In this document: in pieces, positions 33,804 to 45,102 of the stretch
How the letters are laid out: each line of letters begins with the position of its first letter
Numbering within the stretch: the stretch's first letter is position 1
NCBI GenBank assembly: GCA_013115135.1
Contig: JABANP010000304.1
Span: 1 to 61,866, forward strand
Direction: 5' to 3'
DNA from: Perkinsus olseni
Taxonomy: Eukaryota; Perkinsozoa; Perkinsida; Perkinsidae
Length of the DNA stretch: 61,866 nucleotides
Notes under the pieces: generated by a model
Told to the model about the DNA's origin: nothing
Seen by the model: the letters and a program-made list of their open reading frames with translations, nothing else
Database searches by the model: none
Made by a program: the position numbers and the translations under genes

Positions 33804-35770
33804 TCAACGCCAAGGCAGGAAATACTCCCGTCGCTTTCGTGATGGTGATGATGGTAATGCATGACACCAAGGACCCCCTCCACGCGTCACTGCGCCACGA
33901 AATTCCTGCCGGGATTCGTGATATTTAGTAGGCACTTGCGGAGTCAGACATGTACGAAGTGGCAAATCTTGCAATCTTGCACGTCCTTTCCGTTCCTCAA
34001 CTCCCCACGGCCTCAAAAATATGCTGCTACTGCACAGCTCATCCTCAGTAATTTCGTGGCGCGCGACAACTTCTGGCCGAGTCGCCAACAATCGTTCGAT
34101 AACGTCAACATTGTCTTCGATTCTTCTCACACTGTCCTCCAAGCACCTCGAGGATATCCTCTCGGCCCTTCGGAGGAGCCCTGCGACGCCGTGACGCCTC
34201 CCCGACCCACCCCTCCCACTCTGCTGGTGACTTGGGCGGTAATAGCATTTCTAGTCGAGAAAACTGACGACTCGAATGACTTTTCTCGCGCGCCACAAAA
34301 TTGCGAAGCCCCAACGCCACCGTAATCGCCACAGAAATGTACACATGTTCTTCAAAGGAAGCATTCAATTCGCTCAGAGCTGCAGTCCCGGGGAGCCAGC
34401 AGGCCCGCAGCAGCCGCCGTGGCGAGTACGGGCGAGGAAGAGGACGCCCAGAGAGGTGGAAGGGATGGGGGCATGCCGACCGCGAAGTCGAACTCGGGAT
34501 GGATCTGTCCATATGCTAGGTGAGAGAGGTCCCCGGTTCGATCCCTGGTGCAGGCATCTCACCCTAGGACCAACATATGGATACTTCGGGCTTCCACCCG
34601 GCAGCGCCTGCATGATGCTCGGATCGTCAAAGGGCGAGCTTGGACCGGTCAGAGGGTTCGGATACCTGCATACTGAGGATCCAAAGATTCCTAAACCGTC
34701 ACTGCGCCACGAAATTACCACCCACCGCCTGGCAGCCCCAGCAGCATCACTCGCTTCGCTGCCTGACACCGATCGAGGTTCGTTTTCACGCGCCATAAAA
34801 TTATTAGACGAGCGAATTTCCTGGCGCAGTGACTCTATAAACCTTCCAGCGGCAAGAACTTCGCGCACAGCCAAGATTCGAAAAGATACGCCTCACCTCT
34901 GCTTCCGCTAGATGAGCATACCTCGCCATTCTCTCAGCCATACCTGCCAGCTCGAGAGGGAGAAGCTGCATGGTGGAACCTAACAACAGAATAATCCAAC
35001 CCATTCCGTATCTTGCACGGATCGACCAAAGATGCGTTCCCTACTTCTGATGCTCCCATCTTTCCTCGGGCTCGTGATGCCTGAATCGATGCAGCCTGTA
35101 GTACCTTCATGCAATATGTGCATACCACATCATCACCAACTATCTTGAGTAAGACGCGCGTCAACCTAAGATTCTGCCTACGCTCAACCATCCACACCGA
35201 GCTAGCTCTAAGGCCCTCCCCCTACCTATCCCCCGTACTGTGATGACCATGATGACGGTGATGGTGGTGATGATGATGGTGGTGATGATGATGGTGGTGA
35301 TTCAGCATCCTCCACAACCGTTCAGAAGAGAGAAGGCATTGATGCGGGAGAGGAGCCCTATGGGACAGCATCATGACAAAGACTCCCATGAGCTCACAGT
35401 ACGACTCGAAAGGTATCTTACAATCCCATAAAATGCAGGCTCAACCTCCAAACTCGAATCAAAAACTGTCAGTCAAACGCTCCGTTTTCTCTTATGCGAT
35501 GGACTGGACGCGTTCTTGGTAATCTTGCAATCTTGCTCTTTCCTAATGCATGCCTCATATCTATGACAACCAACCAAGTGGTCGTTCACGACTCCCACCG
35601 CCTGCAGCAAGGAGTACACCGTCGTCGGACCCCACCATCCTGCAGTAGACATATATATTTACAGCACACCATGAAACGGTTGATCGATTTAAAATTCCAC
35701 CGCCCTCTACTATCTCCACCAGATCACCGTCTCCCTCTCCTCGACACTCCCGATATACCCAAACACGGGT
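33804..35770 (-). CDS. multi-exon protein of unknown function with helical segments
   Basis: Candidate exons on the minus strand: WWGPTTVYSLLQAVGVVNDH (about 35640); LLKIVGDDVVCTYCMKVLQA and ASIQASRARGKMGASE (35150-35040); STMQLLPLELAGMAERMARY with AHLAEAE (34985-34900); LAAGRFIE; ASDAAGAARRW; SELNASFEEHVYISVAITVA (34385-34320); and LLRRAERISSRCLEDSVRR to DNVDVIERLLATRPE (34195-34062). The segments are amphipathic helices. Families B, C and D all occur between or within them, often in open frame, so exon limits are uncertain. I recognise no family. Confidence 0.4.
34787..34833. repeat. family C hairpin
   Basis: CACGCGCCATAAAATT and AATTTCCTGGCGCAGTG are imperfect inverted arms around a 12-nt loop. 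A further arm copy (GTCACTGCGCCACGAAATT) lies at 34698-34716. Confidence 0.65.
35240..35303 (+). repeat. (GATGGT)n-type microsatellite
   Basis: Imperfect ATG/GTG/GAT trinucleotide array with two nearly identical 18-bp blocks. Open frames through it are low-complexity artefacts. Confidence 0.8.
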
Positions 35771-36865
35771 AAAGGTCAGCAGCGATCGTTACTAGATTGC
35801 ATCAACGACATGAACGGTGGGCACACACTCCGTGAAGATTCACTTTCAAGAGTACCGCATTAAACTCAGAAAGCCAGCGCCGGGCAGATAATCTCGCCCG
35901 AGTTCCAGGCCGCACGAGGGTAGTCCGGGACGGATAAAGAACTACTCGCATCGCTATTGGAGGTACTGCTCGTTTTTTACGCTGTAGTTCGACCTAAGGC
36001 CGCCCTCGATTCGAAAAAAACTCCGGTACCCAAATGAGCTATGCCCCTGTAGCGCTCATGTTAAGCCACCAACGGCCTTTATTGGGTATCAATTATTATT
36101 TCACATTGAACCAACAATAAGAGCAACGCGCCGATGATCCTTATATGCTACCATTACTACCGAAATCCCCTCGCCTTCATATCCTTAGCGACCCTCTCCG
36201 ACAACTCCGTGTGGGAGGGGATATCATGGACGCTCTTCCAAGTGTTGACTATCTGACACAGCAACCCTTTCCTGCACCGCTCCGCCGCTCCCAAGAGATT
36301 TCCAAGCCCCCATCTCCACGCATGAACCAGCGCTGGTAGAAAACTCTATAATACTAATCAAAGTCCTCATCGAAATCATTGTTACCATAATGCGCCTCGG
36401 GTGGCCGAGTTTGGCGATATACATATTGTCCAAAGCAGAAGGCGGAGGAAACAGGAATAACCATATCTAGGTACGCATGCTCCTGTGACAACACCTACCC
36501 AGCATAACGTGTTGTACAGTTCACAAAGGCCTACGTCATTGCATGCCAACGAAGGCTTCACAAAGAGTGATCGATTCTCCTCGATTCTCGCAGGAGACCT
36601 TCAGGCCCTCAATCCGCAGACAGCGAGAAGGTGGACGCTCAGGGAGGGTCCAATAATTTCGGGGTTCAGACAGGGTCTTGTTTTCGCTGCCATTTTCCTC
36701 GTCGTCCAAACCCGCCAACAGTGACCACTATTCGAGCCGGATGCCCTCCAAAAGACATAATAGCTACCTGTCTTCCCTCTGTGAAGTGCCATATGTACTC
36801 GCACAAACTGCCGTACCTACCAGTACACCAGGAAGCTGAAGGAAAAGATCTATTTTACTATTGAG

Positions 36866-37111
36866 TAGAGCTGGGCAACCGTACTGGGGTCGAGGAAAGT
36901 ACGGTACGGATTACGTTTCATACTGTCAACTTAGTACGGGTACGGAGAACTAGTACGAACTATATTGAATAACGCATACGTGTATCAAACTAGTACGGTA
37001 CTTGGGGACCGCTGCGACGGGTAGTATGGCTATGGAGCCGTACTCGTACCGTACCGTACTCCGTACTAGACCGTACCCCGGGTACGGTACCCGTACTGTC
37101 GCCCACCTCTA
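36866..37111. mobile_element. non-autonomous hAT-like MITE, 246 bp
   Basis: Terminal inverted repeats TAGAGCTGGGCAACCGTAC (left) and the complement of GTAC..GTCGCCCACCTCTA (right) bound the element. They are flanked by the 8-bp direct repeats CTATTGAG (36858-36865) and CTATTGAT (37112-37119), which match at 7 of 8. hAT elements have 8-bp duplications and TIRs of the TAGAGnTGGGCAA type. The interior is a dense mosaic of GTACGG/CCGTAC units and encodes nothing. Confidence 0.85.
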
Positions 37112-37397
37112 CTATTGATGCATAACTAGCCAACCCAGAGATCCCCCAGATACTCGGCCATTGGCCCCCCTGTTAGTACAAAATAATCGCCTCCTCACAA
37201 GTGCATCCAAAGAGAACCGCCGCGTATACATTCACTTTGGGCGTACCTTTTTGCGCATAACCTCTACTATTCTGTTTTAAGACACGAGGTACTGAACATG
37301 ACCCGCACTCAAAGCTCTCATTCCCAGTCCTCAGTGTTCTATCCCAGAAATAACAAGATAAAATTTTTAACATCTCCCCTCCCTCTTCTCGCCATTA

Positions 37398-37733
37398 CTA
37401 CTCGCCCTGCACCGTCCTCGCAGCCTCAGCATTCCTGTACACGCTTTCGATCTTCCTCCTACTCCTCACTACGTCAAAGTCGCCCTCCACGACAGCATCT
37501 ACAAGCTCATCGATCGAGGTTGCCTCCGACGCTTGCCGGACCAATGTCTCCACGTCGAAGTCCTTGAACGCCCTGAACCACACAGCCACTTCCCTTCGCT
37601 CCGCTGGGTATCTCCCCAACCGAGAGACTCCCCAGTTCCGATGCAATAAAACGAAAGAAGCTAGACTGGAAGCAAACAAACTTCCATTCGTCACCGGTAG
37701 TGCAGTGGGGAATGAACAGTAGTGATGAGCCAT
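37398..37733 (-). CDS. small protein or last exon, unknown function
   Basis: A frame with good composition ends in a helical, acidic segment (VAVWFRAFKDFDVETLVRQA, IDELVDAVVEGDFDVVRS) and stops at 37398. The start codon in this frame is not a clear ATG, so this is probably the 3' exon of a gene whose upstream part I cannot trace. No domain recognised. Confidence 0.45.
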   Translation of the reverse strand: MAHHYCSFPTALPVTNGSLFASSLASFVLLHRNWGVSRLGRYPAERREVAVWFRAFKDFDVETLVRQASEATSIDELVDAVVEGDFDVVRSRRKIESVYRNAEAARTVQGE

Positions 37734-39590
37734 GAATGTCGCATATTCTTCACGAAATTTTGTGGCGCGCGGTCTCTGTCGCCGCAGTGGTAATCACTAG
37801 AGCTGCAGTAGCTCATGCGGAGTGGCAGCTTGTTTTGAGTCCGCTAGTTCGCTCTTTTCTTGATCCCATCATACTGATCAAGCTTGACATCAATATCTAC
37901 CATAACTTGTTATGATACATTCTCAAGTTGTCATAACTCGTTCTGATACTAAGTCCTCCAACGGTCCACATCACCATCATTTTACTGCTATCATCTATAT
38001 CACATCATCGCGCTCCAATGCCCTCTCAAATCAAACTCGTCAAAGTCCCCGAGGACACTTCCAAAACTTTGGAACGCATCAGACCAGACATGATTCCACC
38101 GACGAAAAGTCAGGGGTCTACAATTCGGCGGCAGCAGGCGGGTAAATCAGAGAGGAAATTTCAATAGTATTCTACCCGCTAAAAGATTCCTTCCACCCGG
38201 CAGCCCACCCCCTCCTCGCTACTACTGTTTATATCCGCTTCGCTTCGCCAAAATTGTTGCCCAACTCAACCCGGCCTGTGCCCCTTCCAAACATATCATC
38301 TCAAACATATGACGGTCATCCGACAGGACGGGAAGGCCCCATTCTTCATCATGGTACCTCAAGAAGAAGAGTTGCGGGAAATGTTCTACGGGCTGTATGA
38401 TTATTCTTGCTAGTCTAGCTCACGTATTGAAATTACTACTGTAGTTCCAACAACAGACCCACTTTGAATGACTCCCGTTGAGTCATCCCATCTAACTAAG
38501 ATAATTATCATGCTCACTAAGCAGCCGACCTGCGCATCCATTGTGACATGGGTGCGAATGGGTGCCAGAGTTCCAGTCATCATCTCCCGTAGAAACCGTA
38601 AACCTGCGTTTTCCCAGTTTGGGTAATTTCACCGTCCTGCGGACGAAACTAAGATTCCTGAGCTGTTAAGCTCCCAGTATGACAACGAAGACGAAGCATA
38701 CGTCTCCCATCGAGTAGGATTCCCCATGCGTATTATTTCCTCCGGGCAGGGTGATAGTACTACTATCAACAGCGAGAGGGCCGTTGAATTTAACGACAGT
38801 CAAGATGCTTCTACTGCAGCTTACAAGCACACGATCACTACGATGCGCCCAAGGCGGCGGTTCGACTACCCAACCTAGCTTGGCCGAGGTTCACGTCGAA
38901 AATAACCGATTTCATGTTAGACAACACTGTTTTCCAGCACTAGTCGGCGGTCCATGACATACATTACTGATCAACGGGGGTTGACCCAACAACCTTCCGA
39001 TCCGCAGCCCAACGCTCTACCACTACGCCGCCGTCGCCACGACATCCTGCCCCCCATACTACCGCACGTAGTCCTCCTTATTCGCTCCTGTATACCTCCC
39101 AGCCCATCCGCATCTAGCTACTTCAGAATCCGACATCCTTCTACCGCTGCTGCCAAGCAACAGAAAGAAGATCTCAAAGCAAACGGGGAAAAAACTGAAA
39201 GTGTATCTTCCATGCTTACGACCTTCCCGCAGAACGACGTCGACGAGCAGGTATGATCCGGAAAACACACTCCCCCTCACACTGACCACCGTTACGCTGC
39301 CATTGTACAAGCCACGACCAGTAGCGTTCTACCAAGCACCTATCAAAAGATGCCCTCCGTCGTCAACCTCACTCGGGATTAGGCAACTACAGAACAGGTT
39401 GGATCGCAAGACAAGTACATCATTAACATGTGGTTGTGGGCATCAAGAGCACACAGCGGAAGGCGCAACCAAAGGGAGACATCAGATCAACCTGAACCGT
39501 CGAATGAGAGGCAGTCAACCCGAGCCAAAATATTACCTATTCTCTGTATCTTTGCATCAACCCTCTCATCTATCGACGAGCGTTTCGTCC
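37734..39590. other. gene-poor stretch
   Basis: No supported protein. A family C half-site (TTTTGTGGCGCGCGG) is at 37750-37765 and a tRNA-like relic at 38975-39040. Short frames are of random composition. Confidence 0.45.
38975..39040 (-). repeat. tRNA-Arg-like relic
   Basis: The minus strand reads GTAGTGGTAGAGCGTTGGG, then CTGCGGATCGGAAGG, then TTGGGTCAACCCC. The D-arm and the loop CTGCGGATC (anticodon position GCG, Arg) are recognisable. The anticodon stem is mispaired and the T-loop has lost a base, so this is a decayed copy. Confidence 0.55.
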
Positions 39591-39598
39591 TGACCAGC

Positions 39599-39941
39599 TC
39601 AGCGGGATTGCGACCTTCCCTTCCCGTTGGTACTTTCCACCCTGACCACATCAATCTTCCTTACCTCGTCCGTACCCCAACTGTCCTTATTCAGAACAAT
39701 CGACAAGGTGTCTTCCGAAGAGGTGGGGCAGATCGCAATACTCGAGCGATATCCTCCAAGCATGCCAAGCACCTCGTCAACAGTCACGCCTTTGTAATCT
39801 CCCCCATCAGACTTGACGCGCAATTGACAACAATCCGCCGCATTCAGTGCGCGATACATCCGAGAATCCGACCGATACGCAAAAGACTTCGAACCTCACA
39901 TAACTTGAAGAGACCGCCTCTCCATTGTGAGTGACAGTGAA
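39599..39941 (-). pseudogene. partial second copy of the secreted family
   Basis: Immediately downstream of the intact gene. VKFTVTHNGEAV resembles its VEVSVEVTMDNRN region and CPTSSEDTLSIVLNKDSWGT resembles its CPPTRTEDFASVLRVVLYKQSYGT-type segment. The two halves are in different frames, so this copy is either broken or a second domain joined by an intron I cannot place. Confidence 0.5.
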
Positions 39942-39943
39942 CT

Positions 39944-40579
39944 TCACCTCGCCCCGTCTACCGCCGCAGGAGCCTCAGTTCGGATTACAACTCGAAGCTT
40001 GCCCACGCCATTCTCTTGGGAAGAGTCGTTGACATAAATTCCCGGGTAAATCAGCCGTCTCGGAGGAGCCAAAGAGTGAGAAGCATCGTTTGTGCGATGG
40101 ACCTCGACCACCATCGGCAGCTGCGTACCATAACTCTGTTTGTAGAGAACAACCCGCAGCACCGACGCAAAGTCCTCCGTTCTCGTTGGCGGGCAAACAG
40201 CGATCGTATCAGAGGTCACTTTCCTGAGTCGCACCGGTGTTGACTGCCACGCCCATGGCCTGTATCTCAGTTCCCTGCAATTACGACGACTTAGTAAACC
40301 GCCTTCTATCACTCTCACGAGCTGGTTGAGTGGTGTCGTCGTCATATTCCCATCCGCCGACAGGAAACCAAAGCTAGCCAGAAGATTCCTGTTGTCCATA
40401 GTGACCTCCACTGAGACCTCCACCAGGCCATCAATACCCGTTACATTGCTCCTGTAGTAACCAACAGGTGGTTTCCAATTGAGGTATGCTCGGTCTGGGC
40501 CGACATACGTGTGGCTGGACAAGGCGGATGGTACGATGAAGAGAAATGGTGACAAGATCTTGGACTGGAGAGCTCCCAT
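39944..40579 (-). CDS. secreted protein of a local paralogous family
   Basis: ATG at 40579 opens MGALQSKILSPFLFIVPSA, a signal peptide. The mature part includes YLNWKPPVGYYRSNVTG, LVEVSVEVTMDNRNLLASFG, an RNCRELRYRPWAW segment and LPMVVEVHRTNDASHS, stopping at 39944 (about 211 aa). There are several N-glycosylation sequons. Decayed relatives lie on both sides (39.6-39.9 and 41.0-41.2 kb), so this is a tandem family of secreted proteins. Possibly lineage-specific surface or host-interaction proteins, but that is a guess. Confidence 0.6.
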   Translation of the reverse strand: MGALQSKILSPFLFIVPSALSSHTYVGPDRAYLNWKPPVGYYRSNVTGIDGLVEVSVEVTMDNRNLLASFGFLSADGNMTTTPLNQLVRVIEGGLLSRRNCRELRYRPWAWQSTPVRLRKVTSDTIAVCPPTRTEDFASVLRVVLYKQSYGTQLPMVVEVHRTNDASHSLAPPRRLIYPGIYVNDSSQENGVGKLRVVIRTEAPAAVDGAR

Positions 40580-41029
40580 TTCGTCGTTTAAGGAACAGCT
40601 AACAGCGGGGCAGGCACGGCGGTGCAGAAGCAGCAACGATCAGCAGATAAGTAAAAGTGGGACGAGAGAGATTCTTTCGAGAAAACCGAGGGCAAGAAGT
40701 GGATCATGAAAAGACTGAGACAAGACTTGCACGAATTATCATTCGTGTCTTTGATCCCGTAGGCACCTCACAGCGACGTCATGGCTTCGGTGATTCTTCC
40801 TCGCAAATTTTCGCAAATTTTTCGCCGTTTGGCTCGATATTTGGGCGGTGAAACTTGCGAGTAAGGTGCCACCGGCGCTCAACGAGAGCTCTCGATTGGT
40901 GTGCGTTACAACTCTCACCCCGTTCAGTCCAAAAATTCATGAAGGGTGGGCGCGCCTTTCGAAGTCGGAACCCTGATAAGCTACCTGCATCCTGTCACAC
41001 GTATCAGCTTGTTTATCGGGGTCGCAATC

Positions 41030-41175
41030 ATCTCCCCATCCCCCGACGAGAATCCGAGGCTAGCTTAATTCCTCTTCCTGCTGTCCTGCACAACATCCAC
41101 TGACAGCTCCAAAAGGCCTTCAATGCCCGTCCTCTTGCTCCTGTAGTAACCAACAAGCAGTTTCCATTACGATCT
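41030..41175 (-). pseudogene. fragment of the secreted family
   Basis: The minus strand encodes LLVGYYRSKRTGIEGLLELS and VDVVQDSRKRN, clearly related to VGYYRSNVTGIDGLVEVS and VEVTMDNRN of the intact gene at 40.5 kb, and then stops. No signal peptide in frame. Confidence 0.6.
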
Positions 41176-41768
41176 GCTGGACGGGTGGTAGAATCCTGGA
41201 CGAAAGGGCTCCCATCTTTTTGTCTTCTCGACAGGAAAAACAGAAGGAAGGGTACACCACAGGAGACAGGCAGCAGCAGACAGCTCACCGAAGAGAGTAT
41301 TAGCAAGAGTTTCGTCCAAGGAAAGTTTGTCGGCGGGAAACACCACAAAGTGAGAAGAGAAGGATGGAGAATGCTGCAACTACTCAGTTGCCTCACCCTT
41401 CTCATTATCAATAATTTCGAGGCGTACCCACGATTGAATATTTCGGCATGGAGTGGTACGACTTCCGAGGAAGTACCAAGTCCAATTCAACTAAGCATTG
41501 CGTTCGTAAGGAAGATCTTGATCATGGATTGACTAAGACAAGAGCGACAAGAAGATACGCAGAGGTCAACCTACGATGTCCCCTGATAGACGAAAGATTC
41601 CCTCCCAACCCAGACAGGATTTCCAACAACACAAAACAACCACTGTCTCCATCACTAGCACACACAGAAAGAAACGGAGCGCTCCTTCCGGCGGCGAGAA
41701 CAATCGACCTGGTACATACTACAAATCTTGCAATCTTGCATTTCCTCAACGTTCCTCCGTACCTTCTA

Positions 41769-44249
41769 TCAGCTCTCCTGCGCTGCTGGCTGTGGTTGGC
41801 GTTTCTCTGAACGCAGCTTGACGTTGAAGTTGTGAACTCTTGCGATATTCACCTGACCAGCCACATTCTCTTCGCTCGAAGAATAACTTGAGAAGTAATG
41901 ACAAAAACAATCGACGTCCTCGACGCCAATAGCGGAGAAACAAAAGGAAAAAACCAGAGAACCCAGATACAGTGTAGCAGCCACTAAAATGACCGATAAA
42001 ATTCATTGTAATTGGTTAAAAATGAAGTCAACAATCGTTCGTTCTGCCAGCTATATTATGGATACCATATCCAGCTCCCAGCGACGATTGGACCCATCCA
42101 CCTAATACTACCTCGGTTGTAGTAATCTGATCTCTAACGACAGCGATCCCTTGTTCCAAGTCCGCCAAACTCTTCCGCGCACTCGAGTCGTTCTCGTTCA
42201 GGAGGTCCGCTGAAAATGATGTCCATATTTTCCCGGATATTTTCGGAAACCCGAGGCGCTGGGCCACAGTGATGAGTGCTACTCAAGAAGCCGTACTAAG
42301 AATTCAGAACCCCCGATTTTGGACACTGATGGCTTCACGATGCTCAGCCTTTTGCTCTCAATCGTGGAAGTAATGGGAGCCAATTTAAGAGGGAGAAACG
42401 ACCTCCGATATATTCGAACCGGGCTCGCTCAGTTACCAAGCATGCGCACTACCACTAGAGCAGCCCTCTACACACTTACTTGCTTCATCCAGTTTGTACT
42501 CCAACAGTATGTTGGCTCCCAACCAAAGACAGACCGAATCTATCTCCTACAAAAATGAGGCAGACTATCCACCCAGTACCAATCTCGCCATGCGAGCTTC
42601 ATGAAACAGAGTGCCAACTGAAGGCAGTAAATCAAACCCCCTCCAGAAAAGACCGGAGCATTGATAACGCTACTATCCCGCAACTGCCCGCTCGACTTCA
42701 GAAGTTCGTTCTCGCTCCGTCTGATCATCACTTTCTACTGACCAAAGGCGACCCAGCCAATCCGTAGAAGACTGCTTGCGGATAAGAACAAGAAAACTTG
42801 AAATTAAAAAAGCGCACGAATTTCGAGGTTCCGAACTGGTTGTCGATTTACCTGTGGATTCACCTTAGCATTGGCGTGAGCGTTGTCTGTGAGAGGGAAG
42901 CGACACCGGTACCTACACTCGCCCATGCATAAAAAGCCATACCACATTTCCGCCAAATCATTACTCCCCAACTCCCTCCTCCTTCTGTTTCTTCAAATAC
43001 GTAACCGTCTCCTTAGCCTGCTGAATATCCGGCAACTTCCTCTTAATCGAACGACGCTGCGACATCAGCTGCTCATTCATGTACTGATACCTGCGCGCGC
43101 CACGAAATAACTCTCCTACCGAGAAGCCTTGAGGCGGCTAATTTCGTGGCGCGTGACGATCTTATCCATACGCTTCCTACGGTAAGTCGGATACTCATAG
43201 CACCCCACCTCATACTTGCTGAGAAGCTCCCTGAGTCCGCCAAGGATGGCCATCGGATCTCGCTTGGCGGTGAAGACCTCCACGTTCTCCTGACCATACA
43301 AACAGATATTCTCGCATATCTTAGGTTCACCCACGTCCTCCACAGATTCGACCCAAGGCACAAGCTTTTTTCACACCATCAGTCTCTTAGTTTAGCCCAC
43401 CCTCCGGGAAGCCGCGCAGATTTTCACGAAACCATTTGGTTTTTCTCAGGAAACACGGCGACTGTCAACTTCATTTCTGGAGATATTTTCAACATAATTT
43501 TAAAATTGATAATTTTTATATTTTCAAATTTTTGATCTTTTTTCCTTGGGACGACCTATACATCGATCTGTGCCAGCCGCTATCTTGTCCTGTACTACAC
43601 CCACTTCACCGAGCACTCGGGGCCTCGTTCTCAGTCGAGCCTTGAACTTGCTCGATCGATTGCTCGCGTAATTTTTCCACTTTTAAAATTATTTATCCAC
43701 TTCACAATTTTATGGCTCTTTTATTACCACTGCTTCATCACATTCGGTAGTAAAAGTAGCCTCCACCAGGCGAGAGTTAACAGAAAAATTTCAATCGAAA
43801 AAGGAGGGGGATGGAGACGGTCGCCCTACCTTCCATCACCACCTTGCTCTAAAGACACTGGTATCCTTGAGAGTTCGATAATGGGACGTATCACTACGGC
43901 CCTTGACGGAGCGACTGTAATTTTTTCGTACGTGAAAGATATCGCCAGATGGAAGGGTGACAGTTATTTTTCTTCATCAAAATTTTTAGACCAGCGGGAT
44001 GCAAAAAAATTTTCCGTGCGCTAAAAAAATAGAAAAGAAATGGTTTATGAGCTGAAAGATATGAGAGGTTGAGAAAGGATTTTGCAAAGTGAAAAGATAC
44101 GCTGCCTTTATTACAATGAATTTGGCCCGTGGGATGTTGCTGTTTGCCTTTCCATCCTCTGTGGCTCCGTCGATGTCAGCCGAAAGGACCAGCTCGGCAG
44201 GGTCGAAGGGCTCGTACTCGACCTCTTTTGTATCTTGCACGCTGGACAT
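41769..44249 (-). CDS. PFDN3: prefoldin subunit 3 (VBP1/PFD3), seven exons
   Basis: Exons 44249-44115, 43289-43209, 43083-42973, 42917-42852, 42546-42480, 42209-42112 and 41852-41769 join in phase to about 213 aa, close to the usual 185-200. Diagnostic segments in order: IPRAKFI|ENVEVF, LLSKYE|YMNEQLMSQRRSIK, RKLPDIQQAKETVTYLKKQK, CRFPLTDNAHANAKV, VCLWLGANILLEYKLDEA, LADLEQGIAVVRDQITTTE and VNIARVHNFNVK. The last matches the family's TTTEVNMARVYNWDVK end. Prefoldin is a cytosolic hexamer handing nascent actin and tubulin to CCT; subunit 3 is an alpha-type coiled coil. Intron 2 (125 nt) carries a family C hairpin, intron 5 (270 nt) a tRNA-Thr-like element, and intron 1 (825 nt) a family D motif. 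The exon 3 donor (GTTGGGG) is unusual. Confidence 0.9.
42405..42472 (-). repeat. tRNA-Thr-like element in prefoldin intron 5 (sense)
   Basis: Just after the donor GTAAGTG the minus strand reads GGCTGCTCTAGTGGTAGTGC, GCATGCTTGGTAACTGAGC, then GAGCCCGGTTCGAATATATC. The loop TTGGTAA has GGT (Thr) in the anticodon position. The D-arm and T-loop are recognisable, but anticodon and T-stem pairing has decayed. Confidence 0.65.
43093..43157. repeat. family C hairpin inside prefoldin intron 2
   Basis: GCGCGCCACGAAAT (43095-43108) and ATTTCGTGGCGCG (43141-43153) are a perfect inverted pair around 32 nt. The right arm ends 9 nt from the 3' splice site on the gene strand. Confidence 0.85.
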
Positions 44250-44393
44250 TGAGATTCTCTCCCGGAAAGGAACAACGCTGAGCTGGTTAGAGGCAGAAGA
44301 CGAGGGAATAAGAAATACCTTAACCAGGGATCGAACCGACGACCTTCTCCCTGCAAAAACAACGTCGCGCGCCACGAAATTCGCCGTTTCGAA

Positions 44394-45030
44394 CTAACCA
44401 CTTGAAATCAACGTCGTTGCCACGTCCTGTGCATGCGGGCGCTGTTCGTATGGCTGAATAAGGTTGATGAACGTCTCACTTGTGGCTTGTGTAATGTACC
44501 ATGTCATACGGGTACTCTTTCCGTTTCCACTCAAAACAACTTCGCCGAGACAGTTGCGGGCTGCTGATAACAACAGCGAGGTCAGCGGGTCTAAACTACC
44601 CACTCTAATTGGCAACTCAATAACCAAGGATGATAGGTAACAGAGACAGGTAGATAAGTAGTAAAGGACGCTGTAAGTGAGCTAAGCTACGATGTCTGTA
44701 TCATCACGGCTAACACTGAGGCGCAGTATTACACCACTAGTGATTGTCCTGTGTCTTCGGGCGCTTTTTTCTGTTTGGCTGATTGGGCTGTTGATAAACG
44801 CTTCACTTGTGATCCGGATAATCTACCATGCCAGACGAATTACGTTGCCGCTCAAAAAAGTGCGGATTGAAAATTCGGTGTTTTTGGTATCTTTCCGCTC
44901 ATAGACGATCTCGAATAAGGTCGGCCCTCCGCTCGTCGGCCGTGGTTGTACATAGTAAAGGGTATCTTTCCGCTTTGTGATGTGCCATGATGAAGTTAAG
45001 ATATCTTTTTGTATATATGCTACGACCAAG
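44394..45030 (-). pseudogene. duplicated, decayed small coding unit
   Basis: A frame at 44394-44627 (VIELPIRVGSLDPLTSLLL, STRMTWYITQATSETFINLI) has no ATG. A related copy at about 44745-45030 (SGNVIRLAW, stop, IIRITSEAFINSPI) shares the W-I-T-S-E-F-I-N pattern and long stretches of DNA identity, but contains an in-frame stop. Both look like remnants of one gene family. Function unknown. Confidence 0.45.
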
Positions 45031-45102
45031 TGACGTCATTACTACTGCGGAAAGCAGTATACCTCACAGGACTTCCAGTAATATGGGAAGGGTCTTCAAC
45101 GA

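Noticed and set aside
36866..37111. GTAC-rich region as a replication origin or centromeric array
   Set aside because: TIRs and an 8-bp target-site duplication explain it as a hAT-type MITE.
43300..43363. PWVESVEDVGEPKICENICL as part of prefoldin 3
   Set aside because: The join IPRAKFI to ENVEVFTAKRDP matches the family directly and in phase; the segment contains a family D motif and lies inside intron 1.
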